The notes beneath the pieces are model-generated. The model was not told the DNA's origin, ran no database searches, and was given only the letters and a program-made list of their open reading frames with translations. Shown here piece after piece: positions 24,980-37,004 of a DNA stretch of 64,000 bases (positions are counted from its first letter, which is position 1; each line of letters begins with the position of its first letter). The stretch is from NCBI RefSeq assembly GCF_023065955.2, contig NW_026622986.1, positions 13,789,848 to 13,853,847 on the forward strand, given 5' to 3'. Origin of the DNA: Ursus arctos (Eukaryota; Chordata; Mammalia; Carnivora; Ursidae). A program made the position numbers and the translations under genes.

Positions 24980-25098
24980 TTACATGGTGCACTGGGTGTT
25001 ATACGCAAGTAATGAATCATCGAACTTTACATCGGAAACCGGGGATGTACTGTATGGTGACTAACATAATAAAATTAAAAAAAATAAAAAAAAAAAGA
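24980..25098 (+). mobile_element. Very short L1 3' end nested in L1 ORF2
   Basis: 'gtgcactgggtgttatacgc' to 'gtactgtatggtgactaac' plus A-rich tail; flanked by 'aaacctaac' on both sides. Confidence 0.78.
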
Positions 25099-26440
25099 AA
25101 GAAACCTAACCAAAGAGGCAAAGGCTCTGTACTCTGAAAACTCTAGAACACTCATGAGAGAAACTGAGGAAACTACAAAGAAATGGAAAAACATTCCACG
25201 CTCATGGACTGGAAGAACAAATATTGTTGAAATGCTATGTTACCTAGAGCAGTCTATACCTTCAATCCAATCCCTATCAAGATACCATCAACTTTTTTCA
25301 CAGAGCTGGAACAAATAATCCTAAAATTTGTATGGAACCAGAAAAGAACCTGCATAGCCAAAGGAATGTTGAAAAAGAAAACCAAAGCTCGTGGCATCAC
25401 AATTCCGGATTTCAAGCTCTATGACAAAGCTGTAATCATCAAGACAGTATGGTACTGGCACAAAAACATTCTGTTTCTTTGGCCAATGAAACACAATAGA
25501 GACCCCAGAAATGGACCCTCAACTCTATGGTCAACTAATCTTTGACAAAGCAGGAAAGAACAGCCAGTGGAAAAAAGACAGTCTCTTCAACAAATGGTGT
25601 TGGGAAAATTGGACAGCCACATGCAGAAGAATGAAACGGGACCATTTTCTTACACCATACACAAAAATAGACTCAAACTGGATGGAAGACCTAACTGGGA
25701 GACAGGAACCCGTCAAAATCCTAGAGGAGAACATAGGCAGCCACCTCTGTGACCTCAGCCGCAGCAACTGCTTGCTAGACATGTCTCCAAAGGCAAGGGA
25801 AACAAAGACTTCATCAAGATAAAAAGCTTTTGCACAGCAACGGAAGCAGTCGCCGACACCAAAAGACAACCACGGAATGGGAGACGATATTTGCAAACGA
25901 CATATCAGTTAGAGGGCTAGTATCCAAAATCTATAAAGAACTTATCAAACTCAACACCCAAAAAACAAATAATCCAGGCAAGAAATGGGTGGAAGACATG
26001 AACACACATTTCTCCAAAGAAGACATATAAATGGCCAACGGACACATGAAAAATGCTCACCATCACTCGGCATCAGGGAAATGAATACAAATCAAGACCA
26101 CCACGAGATATCACTTCACACCAGTCAAAATGCTAAAATGAACAAGTCAAGAAATGACAGATGTTGGCAGGGATGCAGAGGAAGGGAACCCTCTTACACT
26201 GTTGGTGGGAATGCAAGCTGGTACGGCCACTCTGGAAAACAGTATGCAGGTTCCTCAAAAAGTTGAAAACAGAGCTGCCCAAAGACCCAGAAATAGCACT
26301 ACTAGGGATTTACCCCAAAGATACAAATGTAGCGATCCGAAGGGGCATCTGCACCCCAATGTTTATAGCAGCAATGTCCACAATAGCCAAACTATGGAAA
26401 AAGCCCAGATGTCCAATGACAGATGAACAGATAAAGATGT

Positions 26441-26483
<43 letters not shown>
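26441..26483. repeat. (TG)n microsatellite
   Basis: About 21 TG units inside the L1 3' region; not interrupted. Confidence 0.95.
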
Positions 26484-26486
<3 letters not shown>

Positions 26487-27251
26487 CAGAATGGAATATT
26501 ACTCAGCCACCAAAAAAATGAAATTGTACCATTTGCCGTGATGTGGATGGTACTAGAGGGTATTATGCTAAGTGAAATAATTCAATCAGAAAGAGAATTA
26601 TCATTTGAGTTCACTGGTATGTAGAATTTAAGAAACAAAACAGAGGAGCCTAAGGGAAGGGAGGAAAAAATAAAAGCAGATGAAATCGGAGCAGGAGACA
26701 AATCATAAGAAACTCTCAATCATAGGAAACAAACGGAGGGTTGCTGGAGGGGAGGAGGGTGGGAGGATAGGGTAACTGGATGATGGACATGAAGGAGGGC
26801 ACCTGATGTAATCAGGACAGGGTGTTATGTAAACTGATGAATCCCTGAACTCTTCCTCTGAAACTAATAATACACCATAGGTTGATGAATTGAATTTAAA
26901 TTAAACAATAATACAAAATAAGAATATAGAAGCCAAACCAAGATAACTTTTGAGGTGATTAAACAATGACACAGAGAGGTTTTTAGATACTAAAATATTG
27001 GTTTGAAGGGAAGAACACTATTAAAAGGAAAGATTACCAAAGAACAAAGATATCTTGCAGAAACTATTCAAGGTGGACGATGAAAAGTGCAGTTGCTATT
27101 GTTAAGGGAACTATTGTTACTATTTAAGGAATCTAATTAAAGTGTAAGTATAATATTTTGGCAAGAATTTGTATTTAGGTTTTAATAAAGTAAAATGATA
27201 GTTAAATCAATTAATTAATGGTTAAAATGATCTGAAATATTACAGTCTTAC

Positions 27252-27364
27252 CTAGTAATCTCTTTTTCTAATTGACCATTTTTCTTCACTTCTTGATCCA
27301 AACAATATTCCAGAGATTGTTTTAACTCAATAAATTTCTTCATCTCTCCCCTTTTATCATCACA
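27252..27364 (-). CDS. ANKRD26: ANKRD26-like exon K
   Basis: A 113-nt exon, phase 0 start, ending with two bases of a split Arg codon (AG|A). Acceptor 'gttttttcaaag', donor 'gtaagac'. Peptide CDDKRGEMKKFIELKQSLEY, then CLDQEVKKNGQLEKEIT, matching the ANKRD26 MELKQSLE...LDQE segment. Open, no lesions. It lies just right of the 21.1-26.9 kb L1. Confidence 0.85.
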
Positions 27365-27399
27365 CTTTGAAAAAACATTTTAAAGAAAATTATTTTTAA

Positions 27400-30300
27400 A
27401 AATCTAGATACTCATTCTTCTTTCATAAAATATTATTTCTCATGAATTCATGACTAAGACATGTGTAGACAGTTTTATAAACTACATTTTATAAATTTTA
27501 TAAATTAAAATTTATAATTGTATGTTTTATCATTATATAAATGGTTTATAATTAACTTTAATTTTAAATGTATATAATGTAGTTTAAAATTTATGATTTT
27601 AAATTTTATCTAATGTAGTTTTACAAACCTGATGCCAATAAAAACAAATTTCAAATGTAAGGAACTTTCTTCAAACAGCTTAAACTGATTTTACACTGTC
27701 ATCATTATTTTTTCTAGAATTTAAATTGCCAAAATTTACTTGTGAAATACAGAGGTTCTTACCCATATTAATACTAAGTGTTAATGAAAACATTTTAAAA
27801 GTGGCTATACTTACATTTTACTTTCTGACAATACCCTAGAAGCATTTTCATCCATAGCTTAAGATACTCTGCGTTCTGTGAGATCACACCTTTCTAAGAT
27901 AACCTCTGAAAAATTCCTATGCAGTCCCCATTACAGTTTTGATGATCATCTGACTTTAGGATGAGATACTCTCATTCTCTGCAAGCATTTCAAGCATTCT
28001 CTGCAAAATTTCAATTTCTTCTTTTCTATTAACTACTTTTCTCTTTAAATAAAGTTTAAGTCTTCTCGATATTATAGAAAAACTTTTGCTTAACTCCTGC
28101 AGCTTTTACTATCATCCTGCTTCTCCCCTTTCGCTGGCCTTGAACATTCTTTATTTAATGTGTCCTTTCATCCACAGATTCAACTTTTCATCACTTTTCT
28201 TCTTTTCACTAAAATCTGAGCTTCCATCCTGGAATTCCACTAAAAAATTTTGAGGGTCATCAAGGATCTTTTTTTTAAAGTCCTTATCCACTTTACTTCT
28301 CAGCAGCCCCTGAAAACAATGACCACACCCTCCCCTCTGCTCTTCTAATCCCATTTTATTTCTAAATGACAGCAACCGCTAACATTTAGTCCCTGACCCT
28401 TGCTCTTCCTCTCTTCAAATCCTCTCCAAGTTGTTTAAATCTCAAGGCTTCAAAACCGGATTCTCTAATCTACATTTCCAGCCTTGACCCCTGTACTGAG
28501 GTCATTTGTCCTTTTGATCTTCCTTCTAGTTCCTCACAGACAATATTCAAAACCACACACTCAAAAACCGTTACCTGATGTGGACTACATCAGCTAGTGT
28601 TTTTAAAAAAATTATTTATTTGAAATAGAGAGAGAGTGCATGAATGGGGGAAGGAGCAGAGGGAGAGGGAGCAGGGAGCCCGGTGCAGGGCTCAATCCCA
28701 AGACCCTGAGCTCATGGTCTGAGCTGAAAGCAGGAGCTTAACTGACTGAGCCACCAGGTGCCCCTAGACAGCTAATCTTCTACAGTTTATGTTGACTCTT
28801 TTTGGTATTACTTCAAGTATATTGTTATTTTATCATCTCAGGGGGCACCCTTACCCTTAGGATGCTGACCACCATACTTTGTCTTGCTTTTCTTTTATGA
28901 TGCAAAGGTTTTTCACAAGGGTCAGATTATCAACTTTTCACCTTTGTTTTCTTTTGAATAATTTCCTATTCCGTAGAGATTTGATCTTAGGGAAGTCTTC
29001 TGGAGTTCTTTTCAGACACATACTTGACTATATTGTTTGGAAGCTTAAGTCAGCCTAGGGCGATATATCTCTTCTTCCCAATCCAGATTCTTCACCTCAA
29101 AACTGTGTCCATCAAATATCTTAACCCAGGTAGTCTCTGGCCTGGGGATTCGTGAGCTAAATCCTTCTAGAGAAGTCAGGACTATGGACTGAGTTGGTTG
29201 AAAGCTAAGTTTTTGTTTCACAGAGTAGACCTTAAAGTGGCTAATAATTTTCTGTCATAACCCTAATTCATTTCCATTGGAATCTACAGAATAGCTATGG
29301 ATATTCTTAAAAACCTGACAATATTTGATACCTTCCTTAATAGATTTCTGTATGACACTGGAGGGGGACAAACCCTGGCATTCTCATTCACAGAAGACTC
29401 TTTATCAACATATTGTCATGTTACTTACGCTCAATGAAAAGCACAGTAATACAATGTGACTAATTTATATGAAATCTAGAAAAAAAATAATTTTCGATGT
29501 TTCCTAGGCCACGGAAAGGACCAGTCAACAGAATGTGCCAGTTCCCCTCATAGGTATAGCTGTATAATGAAATTTGAAAGTATGCAGCTTTTGTGACTAA
29601 AAGAAACTAGTGGTAGGTGCATCTACCTCATTGTTCCAAGTTAGGACTCACAATGCAGTCCTCTCATCTTACATCATTGGTAGCCTCTCCTACAAAGGAG
29701 GGTGTAAATGGCACGAGAATCTGGTTCTGCTTGGTAAATAGTTATATGGTTTTCACTACGGATCAATAAGTTGGAATTGGGGATTGCACATTAATTTTTT
29801 CTGAGATTCGATTGTTAAATCTCTGAAAGGCTGATTAATTCAAGTGAATGAAAAGAAATGAGCTCCAGAACTTGCAATGAATGCTAGGAGTACTGTTACT
29901 ACGTAAGGCCCTGATTGAGCACTCATTTCTACTTTTTCACTGGCATCTCTTTTCCTTTTCAAAATCCAACAAAAGGAAAAATATATTCCTTTGAGAAAAA
30001 CGTTTGCATAATGACCTAGTAGTCATTCTTGAAGAGGACAACAAATTACAAATTTTTGATTACAAATCACAACAAATTATCATTAAGGTAATCCATCCTC
30101 AATTTCATTAAAGGGTTTAGATTACAAGAGAAAGTCAGAATTCAAGATCAAATTATTACTCAAAGTTTGGGAATTTTTAAACATATTGAAAAATATTAGC
30201 AGGGACTCAGACACCTGTATACCAATAATCACGGCAGCATTACTAACAACAGCCAAAAGGTGGAAAAACCCAATTGCCCACTGACAGATCAACAAAATGT

Positions 30301-30500
30301 GGTAGGTATAAAATATTGCTTTTCTTAGACTATTCACAATCTTTTTTATTACAATCTTGCTATAAAAATTATTAATTTTTTAATTCAGTCAACTTCATCT
30401 ATAAAGAGGAATTATACTACTAGTAGTCAGTAGCAAAAATATGAATAAACATTTTTATCAGTGAAAATTTTCATATTATCCAAAATATTCTTATACACTA
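27400..30500. other. Intron between exons J and K
   Basis: 3 kb, mostly unassigned AT-rich sequence. Contains a SINE at 28,599-28,765 and a short old L1 3' fragment at about 30,190-30,305 (plus strand, 'cggcagcattactaacaac'). No exon recognised. Confidence 0.45.
28599..28765 (-). mobile_element. SINEC element
   Basis: Antisense; right edge 'gagccaccaggtgcccc' with a 1-nt loss in the head; flanks share 'cagcta'. Confidence 0.82.
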
Positions 30501-30557
30501 CTACTAGAGAAATAAAAATTCCTTTTCGGTAGGACAGAAATTAAGAGACTGACTTAC

Positions 30558-30651
30558 CGAACTTGTACTTAACAGGTTTTCCTGAAGCTCTTCAATTCCG
30601 CCCGCTTGCTTTTTGACTCTATCTTTTAACTCGGCATTTTCAACTTCAGGC
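30558..30651 (-). CDS. ANKRD26: ANKRD26-like exon J
   Basis: A 94-nt exon (one base completing a Lys codon, then 31 codons). Acceptor 'cattttag', strong donor 'gtaagtc'. Peptide PEVENAELKDRVKKQAGGIE then ELQENLLSTSS, corresponding to the VKKQ..KIEELQKNLL region of ANKRD26. Open. It ends in phase 0 and joins CDDKR of exon K. Confidence 0.85.
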
Positions 30652-30980
30652 CTAAAATGTGTATTTTAAAATTATTCTCACACACAAATTTTAAAAGTAC
30701 CGTATAATTTCTAAACAGACATCTGAAGATGTTACATAAATTCTTAAAAATTTAAAAAGCAGAAGATTTGGCAACTGTGCCATTTTCTGGTTTTGTAGTT
30801 AATGTGCAAAATTTAAAGATAATATGCAAAAATCATACATTTCAATAGAGCACAAAGCTGAAATTTTTATCTAGCTTAACAATGATGTATTTATTGTCAT
30901 CACTGATATATTTCTCATACTACACTGCTTATCTGCTTTATAAATACTCAAGCTATTTTCTGTGCTGCTTTAAATTGTAC

Positions 30981-31051
30981 TTTTGAATGTGATCTTTTGA
31001 CTTCTCAATACATCTTACAGCCTCTGCATGTAGATCTTGTGCTTCTTGCAA
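30981..31051 (-). CDS. ANKRD26: ANKRD26-like exon I
   Basis: A 71-nt exon with acceptor 'ttcttttttag'. Peptide LQEAQDLHAEAVRCIEKSKD then HIQ plus AA of a Lys codon completed by exon J. The donor I chose, AAAA|gtacaa, has a poor exon-side consensus but is the only one that joins J in frame and keeps family length; reading on past it meets a TAG within eight codons. Matches LQEAQDRHTEAVRC of ANKRD26. Confidence 0.78.
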
Positions 31052-31104
31052 CTAAAAAAGAAAAGAAAGAAACACTTTTAACTATTGGCAATCTACTATA
31101 AAAC

Positions 31105-31365
31105 CACCATCAGCTATTTTTGTAAATAAAATGTTATTGGACACAACCACACTCTCCTCTACATACTGATTCATGACTACAGCAGAGTTGAGCTGCTGCA
31201 ACAGAGACCTATGGCCTACAAAGCCTCAAATATTTACAGGGAGTCTGCTTCTCTCTCCCTCTGCCCATCCCCACTGCTTGTTCTCTCTCTCTCTCTCAAA
31301 TAAATAAATAAAATGTTAAAATAAAATATTTACAAACTCCTTACAGAAAAGTTTACTGACTTCTC
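31105..31365 (-). mobile_element. hAT-type non-autonomous DNA transposon relic, split by a SINE
   Basis: 'tttttgtaaataaaatgtta' and 'agagacctatggcctacaaa' are typical of an ancient mammalian hAT element (family not certain). Interrupted by a SINE tail; 'aaatatttaca' is duplicated around it. Confidence 0.6.
31238..31318 (+). mobile_element. 5'-truncated SINEC element
   Basis: Only the CT-rich body and the AAAT-rich tail, flanked by the duplication 'aaatatttaca'. Confidence 0.8.
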
Positions 31366-31639
31366 TAGTGCTAAAACGTAACACTTTTCATGTTTTTAAA
31401 TTTTATTTTATCAGCTAAACTTACAAATGTACATATTGGTCAAAGGGGGAAAGACAGAAAATAACCTTATGGGAAACATTTCTATTTTTGTATTCCAAGC
31501 ACCACATCAACTATAATTGTAAACATTCATGTATGTGAATGACCACGGCTATTCCAGTGATTATAGAAGCTAACATGCTGCTTTCAGTGACAACCAGGTA
31601 TTTCACGGAATAGTATGAGAGGCAGTATCTTCGTAGGAA

Positions 31640-31880
31640 CCAGAATGCCTACGGTCCGAATTCCCAACACCACTGGGTATTATTAGCTGTGTGACCTGGA
31701 ACAAATTACTTAAAATTTCTGTGTCTCAGTTTCTTCTTCTGTGAAATGAAGAAAATAATAGTATCTACCACACTGGGATGTTGGGAAGATTAAATTAGGA
31801 AATATGCATGAACTCTTTAGAAGGGTATGTAGCACACACCAAATTCTAAGTGTCTGCAATTAGCATTATTATTGTTGCTG
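31640..31880 (+). mobile_element. MIR element
   Basis: Core 'gtgtgacctggaacaaatta' and 'tgtctcagtttcttcttctg' are the conserved MIR centre. Confidence 0.82.
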
Positions 31881-32367
31881 CATGTTATGTTCTAATCATA
31901 TTTGATATTTTAGGCAGATGAGACCACAAAAGTGGTCTCATCTACAAGTTATACTGAATCGTTCTTTGTATCACTGAAAGTGGCAGCAAATGGGGAGCAC
32001 GAGGCCCAGAATATATCCTCAGTACTTCAAAAAACTTGCACCAATTCCACCAGCCAACAGTACTTTTTTTCCACTTATAATTATTTTAACTTACTCCCTC
32101 TCTGTACTACTCAGTGGACAATGCTCATGGACTACAGTGCCAATAGTACCTCCTAGACTGAGTAATAAATAATTTACATGACCATCAGAGGCAAGGGAAA
32201 GCCCCTGATGTGGAAATAATGGACTCTTGCTAAATCAATGTTCCCAAATCATTTCATGTTTATATTGTTTATTTTAGCAACTGTTTAAGTTACACTGCTT
32301 TAGCAAGTACTCTGATGAATAGATTAAGGCTACATGCTATATGGCATATCAGAAAAGCTGTCCCCAG

Positions 32368-32496
32368 GGGCGCCTGGCTGGCTCAGTCAGAAGAACATGC
32401 AACTCTTGACCTTGGAGTCATGAGTTCAAGCCCCACATGGGTGTAGAAATTACATAAACAAACAAACTCTAAAAAAGGAAGGAAAAAAAGAAAGAA
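32368..32496 (+). mobile_element. Short tRNA-derived SINE
   Basis: tRNA-like part without the CT-rich body, A-rich tail; target duplication 'agaaaagctgtccccag' on both sides. Confidence 0.85.
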
Positions 32497-33159
32497 AAAA
32501 GAAAAGCTGTCCCCAGAGCTTTATAGTTGGTAAAGTGTTAAAAGCTGTAAATCTCAGTTCTGCCTGCAAAATGAAGAAAAGCAAATTTAGGCTGTTTTTC
32601 CATAGTTGGGGGGGAGGGGGACAACCATTTGATTGAACACTTCTCCTCTGTCAGATTAAATGCTTTCAATTTTACATTTAATTGCTTAAAATACATTTAG
32701 AAAATAAAAGCTTTGTTATGTCAATGTCTTCAATAAGAAATTATTGATATGGTATAAAGCACTTAATTTTATCCTAAAAACTGTTAAGTTAAAATATTTT
32801 CAATTTATACAAGGATAGGTACCATACATAACCCATATTTTCCCACTTAGATAAATGCATACTTAGACAAAATCATCTCGCATGAGAAAAATAAAAACAA
32901 TGTAAAACGAAGGACTAAATTGTTCTGCACAGACTAAATGACAAGTGTGAAGAGAGTAAGGTCAGTGGGAATTAGAATAGTCGGAGAGAGCTCCATGGAG
33001 AATGAGAGACTATGAGCCAGGTCTGAATAGTGTAGGATTAGGCAAGAGGAAGGGAACCTAAAAGGACAGAAAGGACAGCATGAGTAAAAGCCTGAGAGAT
33101 GGTGACATCACCCCAATTAACTCAGAGGATAAAATCTGATGGCAGGGAAATAACTAAAT

Positions 33160-33600
33160 GAACGCTCACAGCAGCATTATTAATGGCGAAAAAGTGCAAA
33201 CAACCCAAAGGTGCATCAAGCGATGAATGAACGGGGTTTTAGCCCACCATGGAGCACATTTGACAATAAAAAGAAATGGAGCACTGACATATGCTATAAC
33301 ACAGATGAACCCTGAAAACATTAAGTCAAAGAAGCTAGTCAAAAAGGACCGCACACTGTGTGATCCTCTTTATGTGAAATATTCAGAACAGGCAACTCTA
33401 TAGAGGCCGGAAGTAGCTGGTGGTTGCCTGAGGCTCGGGGCAAGGGCTAAGGATTTCTTTTCAGGGTGATGAAAATGTTCTACTTGATGGCAGTGACAGT
33501 TGCACAACTCTATGAATATATTCAGAAACCATGAACTACACATGTTAAATGGGTGAATTGTATGGTATGTGTATTTTACCTCAATAAGGCTTTAAACTAA
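33160..33600 (+). mobile_element. Old L1 3' end
   Basis: 'cacagcagcattattaatgg' to 'tacctcaataaggcttt', the 3' end of an older L1 subfamily. No coding potential. Confidence 0.75.
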
Positions 33601-33916
33601 TCTAAAGGCAGGACCTAGATAATTTTCTTAATTCTCTCTTTGGGGTGTATATACTATACATGATCTGAATATTTCTATGCATTTACAATGTATCTGAAAG
33701 GAAACAAAAATGAAGGAAATGCCTAAGTTCAACTGGTTTGTGAAATGACTTTTCTGTACAAGTTATCCTGAAATCAGTACAGATTCTCTATCCATTCATA
33801 AAAGTGAGGATGAGAAATAAGAATTCTCTGAAACATTCCATTAAACACTATCTTCTGATTTTATATGGCTCACCTCATCATGGTACCAGAGATATCATTA
33901 AAAAACAGTGTTTAGG

Positions 33917-34136
33917 GCACCTGGGTGGCTCAGTTGGTTAAGCATCCAACTCATGATTTCAGCTCAGGTCATGATCTCATGGGTCACAGAATCAAGCTGG
34001 CATGGGGCTCTGCGCTGGTCAGGGAGTCTGCCTCAGACTCTCTCCCTCTCCCTCTCCTCTCCCCTTACTCAGGCACACGTGTGCATGTGCATGTGCTCTC
34101 TCTCTCTCAAATAAATAAATAAATATTTAAAAAAAA
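33917..34136 (+). mobile_element. SINEC element
   Basis: Head 'gggcacctgggtggctcagt', CT-rich body with a TG-rich part, AAAT tail and poly-A; flanks share 'aaaacagtgttt' / 'aaaacggtttgg'. Confidence 0.87.
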
Positions 34137-34416
34137 AACGGTTTGGAAGAAAAAAAAGTCCCTCAATTTCTGTGAGGAATGATGCGTTAAGTCTCAACTT
34201 CCCTAAGCGTAAATAGTATAAGAAAAAATGTATAATACAAACAGCAGAAAGTCAAAGTTTAAGAAATAAGTGCACTGTGAAGATACTAAAATTATACTAA
34301 ATCAACTATAATGAAAATACAAAAGAAAGTGGTCCATGGAAATCAGCATCCTAAAACATTTTATATTATTTAATCAGCTACAGATTAACCATTAACATGT
34401 TCCATTTAATACATAC

Positions 34417-34570
34417 TTGACTTCTGATGTGACTTAATTTCTCCTTTAAATCCTGTGCCTCATCTTCTAAATTAATATGACAACGTGATGTAACCTCTAG
34501 TGATGCCTCTGACATAGATTGTTTTTTTTAGGGTATCAGCCAGTTCTAGTTGAAGCTGTGTCATAGCTAC
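34417..34570 (-). pseudogene. ANKRD26: ANKRD26-like exon H with +1 frameshift
   Basis: A 154-nt exon; acceptor 'tcttattag', donor 'gtatgtatt'. It begins VAMTQLQLELADTLKK and then, in another frame, continues QSMSEASLEVTSRCHINLED, EAQDLKEKLSHIRSQ. The switch is at a run of eight A (minus strand; eight T at about 34,522-34,529 on plus) where the family frame needs seven. Read literally, the shift leads to TAA 17 codons later. The next exon (I) starts in phase 0 as expected if the exon were 153 nt. A homopolymer sequencing error is possible here. Confidence 0.82.
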
Positions 34571-34934
34571 CTAATAAGACATTTCTGCTACTGATTTTAT
34601 AAGTCATCTTACTCTTAAGTTGTGTTAATAATATGTAACTCTAACATACGTCCTTTGAAAAATATCGCCACATATGTCAATTCACCTTCTTTTCCTAATA
34701 TGTACACATTGCTGTTTACTGAATTTGGTTAAAGACACAAAAAGGTGTTATCATCTTGCCCAGTCAGTATTATGTTACTTAGATAATTAATTCAGCCCCA
34801 CTACCCATTCCTTGTTGATGAATTTGGAAAGCTTCCCAACCTACTGAAGTCTCAAAAAGAAATGGGTATATAGGTGGGACTAGCAGTGGTAAATTCTACA
34901 TTATGATATGTTTTCCCTCTTTTTTATTAGAGGC

Positions 34935-35125
34935 TTCAATTAATGTCAAAGTTCCTCACATATTCAATCCTCTGCTCAAATCCTTCTAATAGATTACTAT
35001 CTCGGGACAAAAGGGAAGTCATTCTAATGGCTTTCAAGGCCCTAGATAACCTGGCTTGCACCTCCCTCCCTGACCTCCATTTCTGCTACACAAGAATCCT
35101 GCCATCCCTCATTAATCTGAAAATG
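34935..35125 (+). mobile_element. Possible L2 LINE relic
   Basis: 'ggctttcaaggccctagata' followed by 'ctggcttgcacctccctccc' resembles the L2 3' region. Moderate recognition only. Confidence 0.5.
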
Positions 35126-35839
35126 GAGATCCAATGCCAAATTAACGAATTACAGAGATATAGTTCTCTTTGTATTGGACAAACTTATGCCCAGATCATA
35201 GTAATTGTGCTCTGAAATGACCAAATTACGTGTAAAATTGCTTTAAAAAATTATAAATAGCACTGGGAAGATTAAATCAAACACAGTTTTGCTAAAGCTC
35301 ACCACAGTTGTCCCAAATTATGATTTAATGAAATGTAAGTGCCTTCAAAGAGGTAAAAGGTCATAAGAATACATGATTTCAGACTAAAACTTCAAATTTA
35401 TGTAAGTAAAAATAAAGTTATGCCAACCTAAAATTTATAAAGAGCTACCAAAGGAAAAGTACTGAGATACAGCATCTCAGTTCATGTGGGAAGTCAGGAG
35501 TTAACTGTCAAGTTAATCCACTTAACTGAATCTCAATTTCAAAATGCCCATTTTAGGTATGTGCATTTCCATTTATCTGTTCATCATGGTATTAAAATGT
35601 GATGACAAAGATTAAAAGTATTATTTTAGCAGTATAAAACTAAATTATTAATATTAGCCTACTATCTATCAGCAATCATAACTTAACCTCTTAAACTTTC
35701 ATAGATGGCACAACAATTTTATTCAGATTAAAGCACTTCTCAAGTCTAATTTTTATTTGCTAGATACAAGTTAACCCTGGCTTATAGTCTATATATTTTT
35801 TATATTCAACTAGATTCAAAATTCAGCCATAATCATTCA

Positions 35840-35965
35840 GGTCATGATCTCAGGGTCCTGAGGAGGAGTCCTCCAATGTGGAGCCCTCTTGGGTTTCTCT
35901 CTTCCTCTCCCTTTGCCCCACCCCCATTCATGTGCAGGTGCACTCTTTCTCTCTAAAAAAGAAAA
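35840..35965 (+). mobile_element. SINEC fragment, head missing
   Basis: Starts in the B-box region ('ggtcatgatctcagggtcct') and runs to an A-rich tail. Confidence 0.78.
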
Positions 35966-36047
35966 TAATGATAATAATAATTCATAATCAAATATTACTT
36001 TGAATTTTCTCTCAGGAAGCTTGAAAAATATTTATCTTTCTGGATAC

Positions 36048-37004
36048 TTCTCTCTCTACTTTCTCCTTTTCATACTAATAAATTCTTTTTTTTAAAAGAT
36101 TAAATTCATTCATTAACTCTTCATTTCTTTCTTCCAACATAAGACCTTGTTTTTCACTTTCAGCCTGAAGTTTTTCTAGAATATCCTGAACCTGGTCTTG
36201 GATATTAATTACTATCTTTTCTTTACTGGCAGCTTTGTTGTAAGCATCATCTAGTTGCTGTTGAAACAACGTATTTTCACTTTGTAGTTGAGATAATCTC
36301 TCTTCTAAGGATTCCTGCTGTCCAACGTATTTATTCACTTTATCTTGTTCATTTCGATGCTTGTGTTCAATTTCCTTTTTCTGACACTGTGTGTGACTTA
36401 GGTCTCCCTGTACACGTTCTAAAACCAAAGTGTTTTCTCTGAGGGCATCTCTTGGGTGACGGAGCTCAATTTCTAAAGTATTGAGTTGACCTTCACCTTT
36501 CGAAAGATTCTGAGAAGGCAGCTCATTGTTATCTTTCAGGTTAGACACATCGAAATTCAATTTCTCCTGCACAGGAACATATTCATCTTTTGCTCTCTGG
36601 AAAGGAAGTTCTAGGTCTCTCTTTGATGTCTGAATTTGATCACGATCCTGTATAGCACTAGCTAGTCTAGCTCGGCATGATTCAACTTTTGCATCCAGTC
36701 TTTCCTTATTTTCCTCCTTGCCCTCCGATTTTGACTTTAGCATTGTATTCTCAGCGGTCAGAGCATTAATCTGTCCACTATACAGGAATATTGTTTTTCT
36801 TAATGTTTCCTCGGTCAGTTTTATGGTCTTTTGAAGGCTGGCATTTTTCTCTTTTATAATTGCAATGTCTTCACAGTACTTCTTTTCCTTTTCCCGGTTT
36901 TGATTGTTTATAGTGCCTATTTCCAGTCTTAGCATGGCAAGTTGATCCTGACACCTATGGTTTTTATGCAACAGACCTTTTTCTTTTCCATGACTATTAA
37001 AAAT
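36048..37004 (-). pseudogene. ANKRD26: ANKRD26-like exon G, 319 codons, with in-frame TAG near its end
   Basis: The largest exon: 957 nt, phase 0 at both ends, acceptor 'ttgtttcacttag', donor 'gtatcc'. It starts IFNSHGKEKGLLHKNHRCQD and runs as coiled coil through LRLEIGTINNQNREKEKKY, LTAENTMLKSK, SNLKDNNELPSQNLSK, QESLEERLSQLQSEN and LEERNEELMNEFNLLKKRIY. Codon 310 is TAG (36,075-36,077), where the family has Gln (CAG), followed by YEKEKVERE before the donor, so the frame is otherwise intact. Long Lys/Glu/Gln heptads and the absence of any other stop over 300 codons show that it was under coding constraint until recently. Pfam CCDC144C region as I recall. Confidence 0.92.

Larger units (their letters stand above)
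21090..26930 (+). mobile_element. Near-full-length L1, ORFs broken
   Basis: Starts at the L1 5' end 'aagatggcagaggagtagg'; ORF1 remnants at about 21,680-22,560; ORF2 from about 22,646 (endonuclease TVTLNVNGSKAPINRHRV), reverse transcriptase at about 24,130-24,800 ([31 protein letters not shown]) and C-terminal part at 25,237-26,560; 3' UTR to about 26,930. The RT catalytic FADD reads LFADV (an Asp missing) and many frameshifts break both ORFs, so it is inactive. Two small L1 3' ends are nested in it. Confidence 0.85.

Noticed and set aside
22646..26624. Several long frames with endonuclease and reverse-transcriptase-like peptides as a possible gene
   Set aside because: They are broken pieces of L1 ORF2 in one element, with frameshifts and a damaged catalytic motif.
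28151..28375. 74-codon frame as an extra exon (FQDGSSDFSEKKKSDEKLN)
   Set aside because: No acceptor or donor in a phase that fits between exons J and K, and no match to the family that I can recall.
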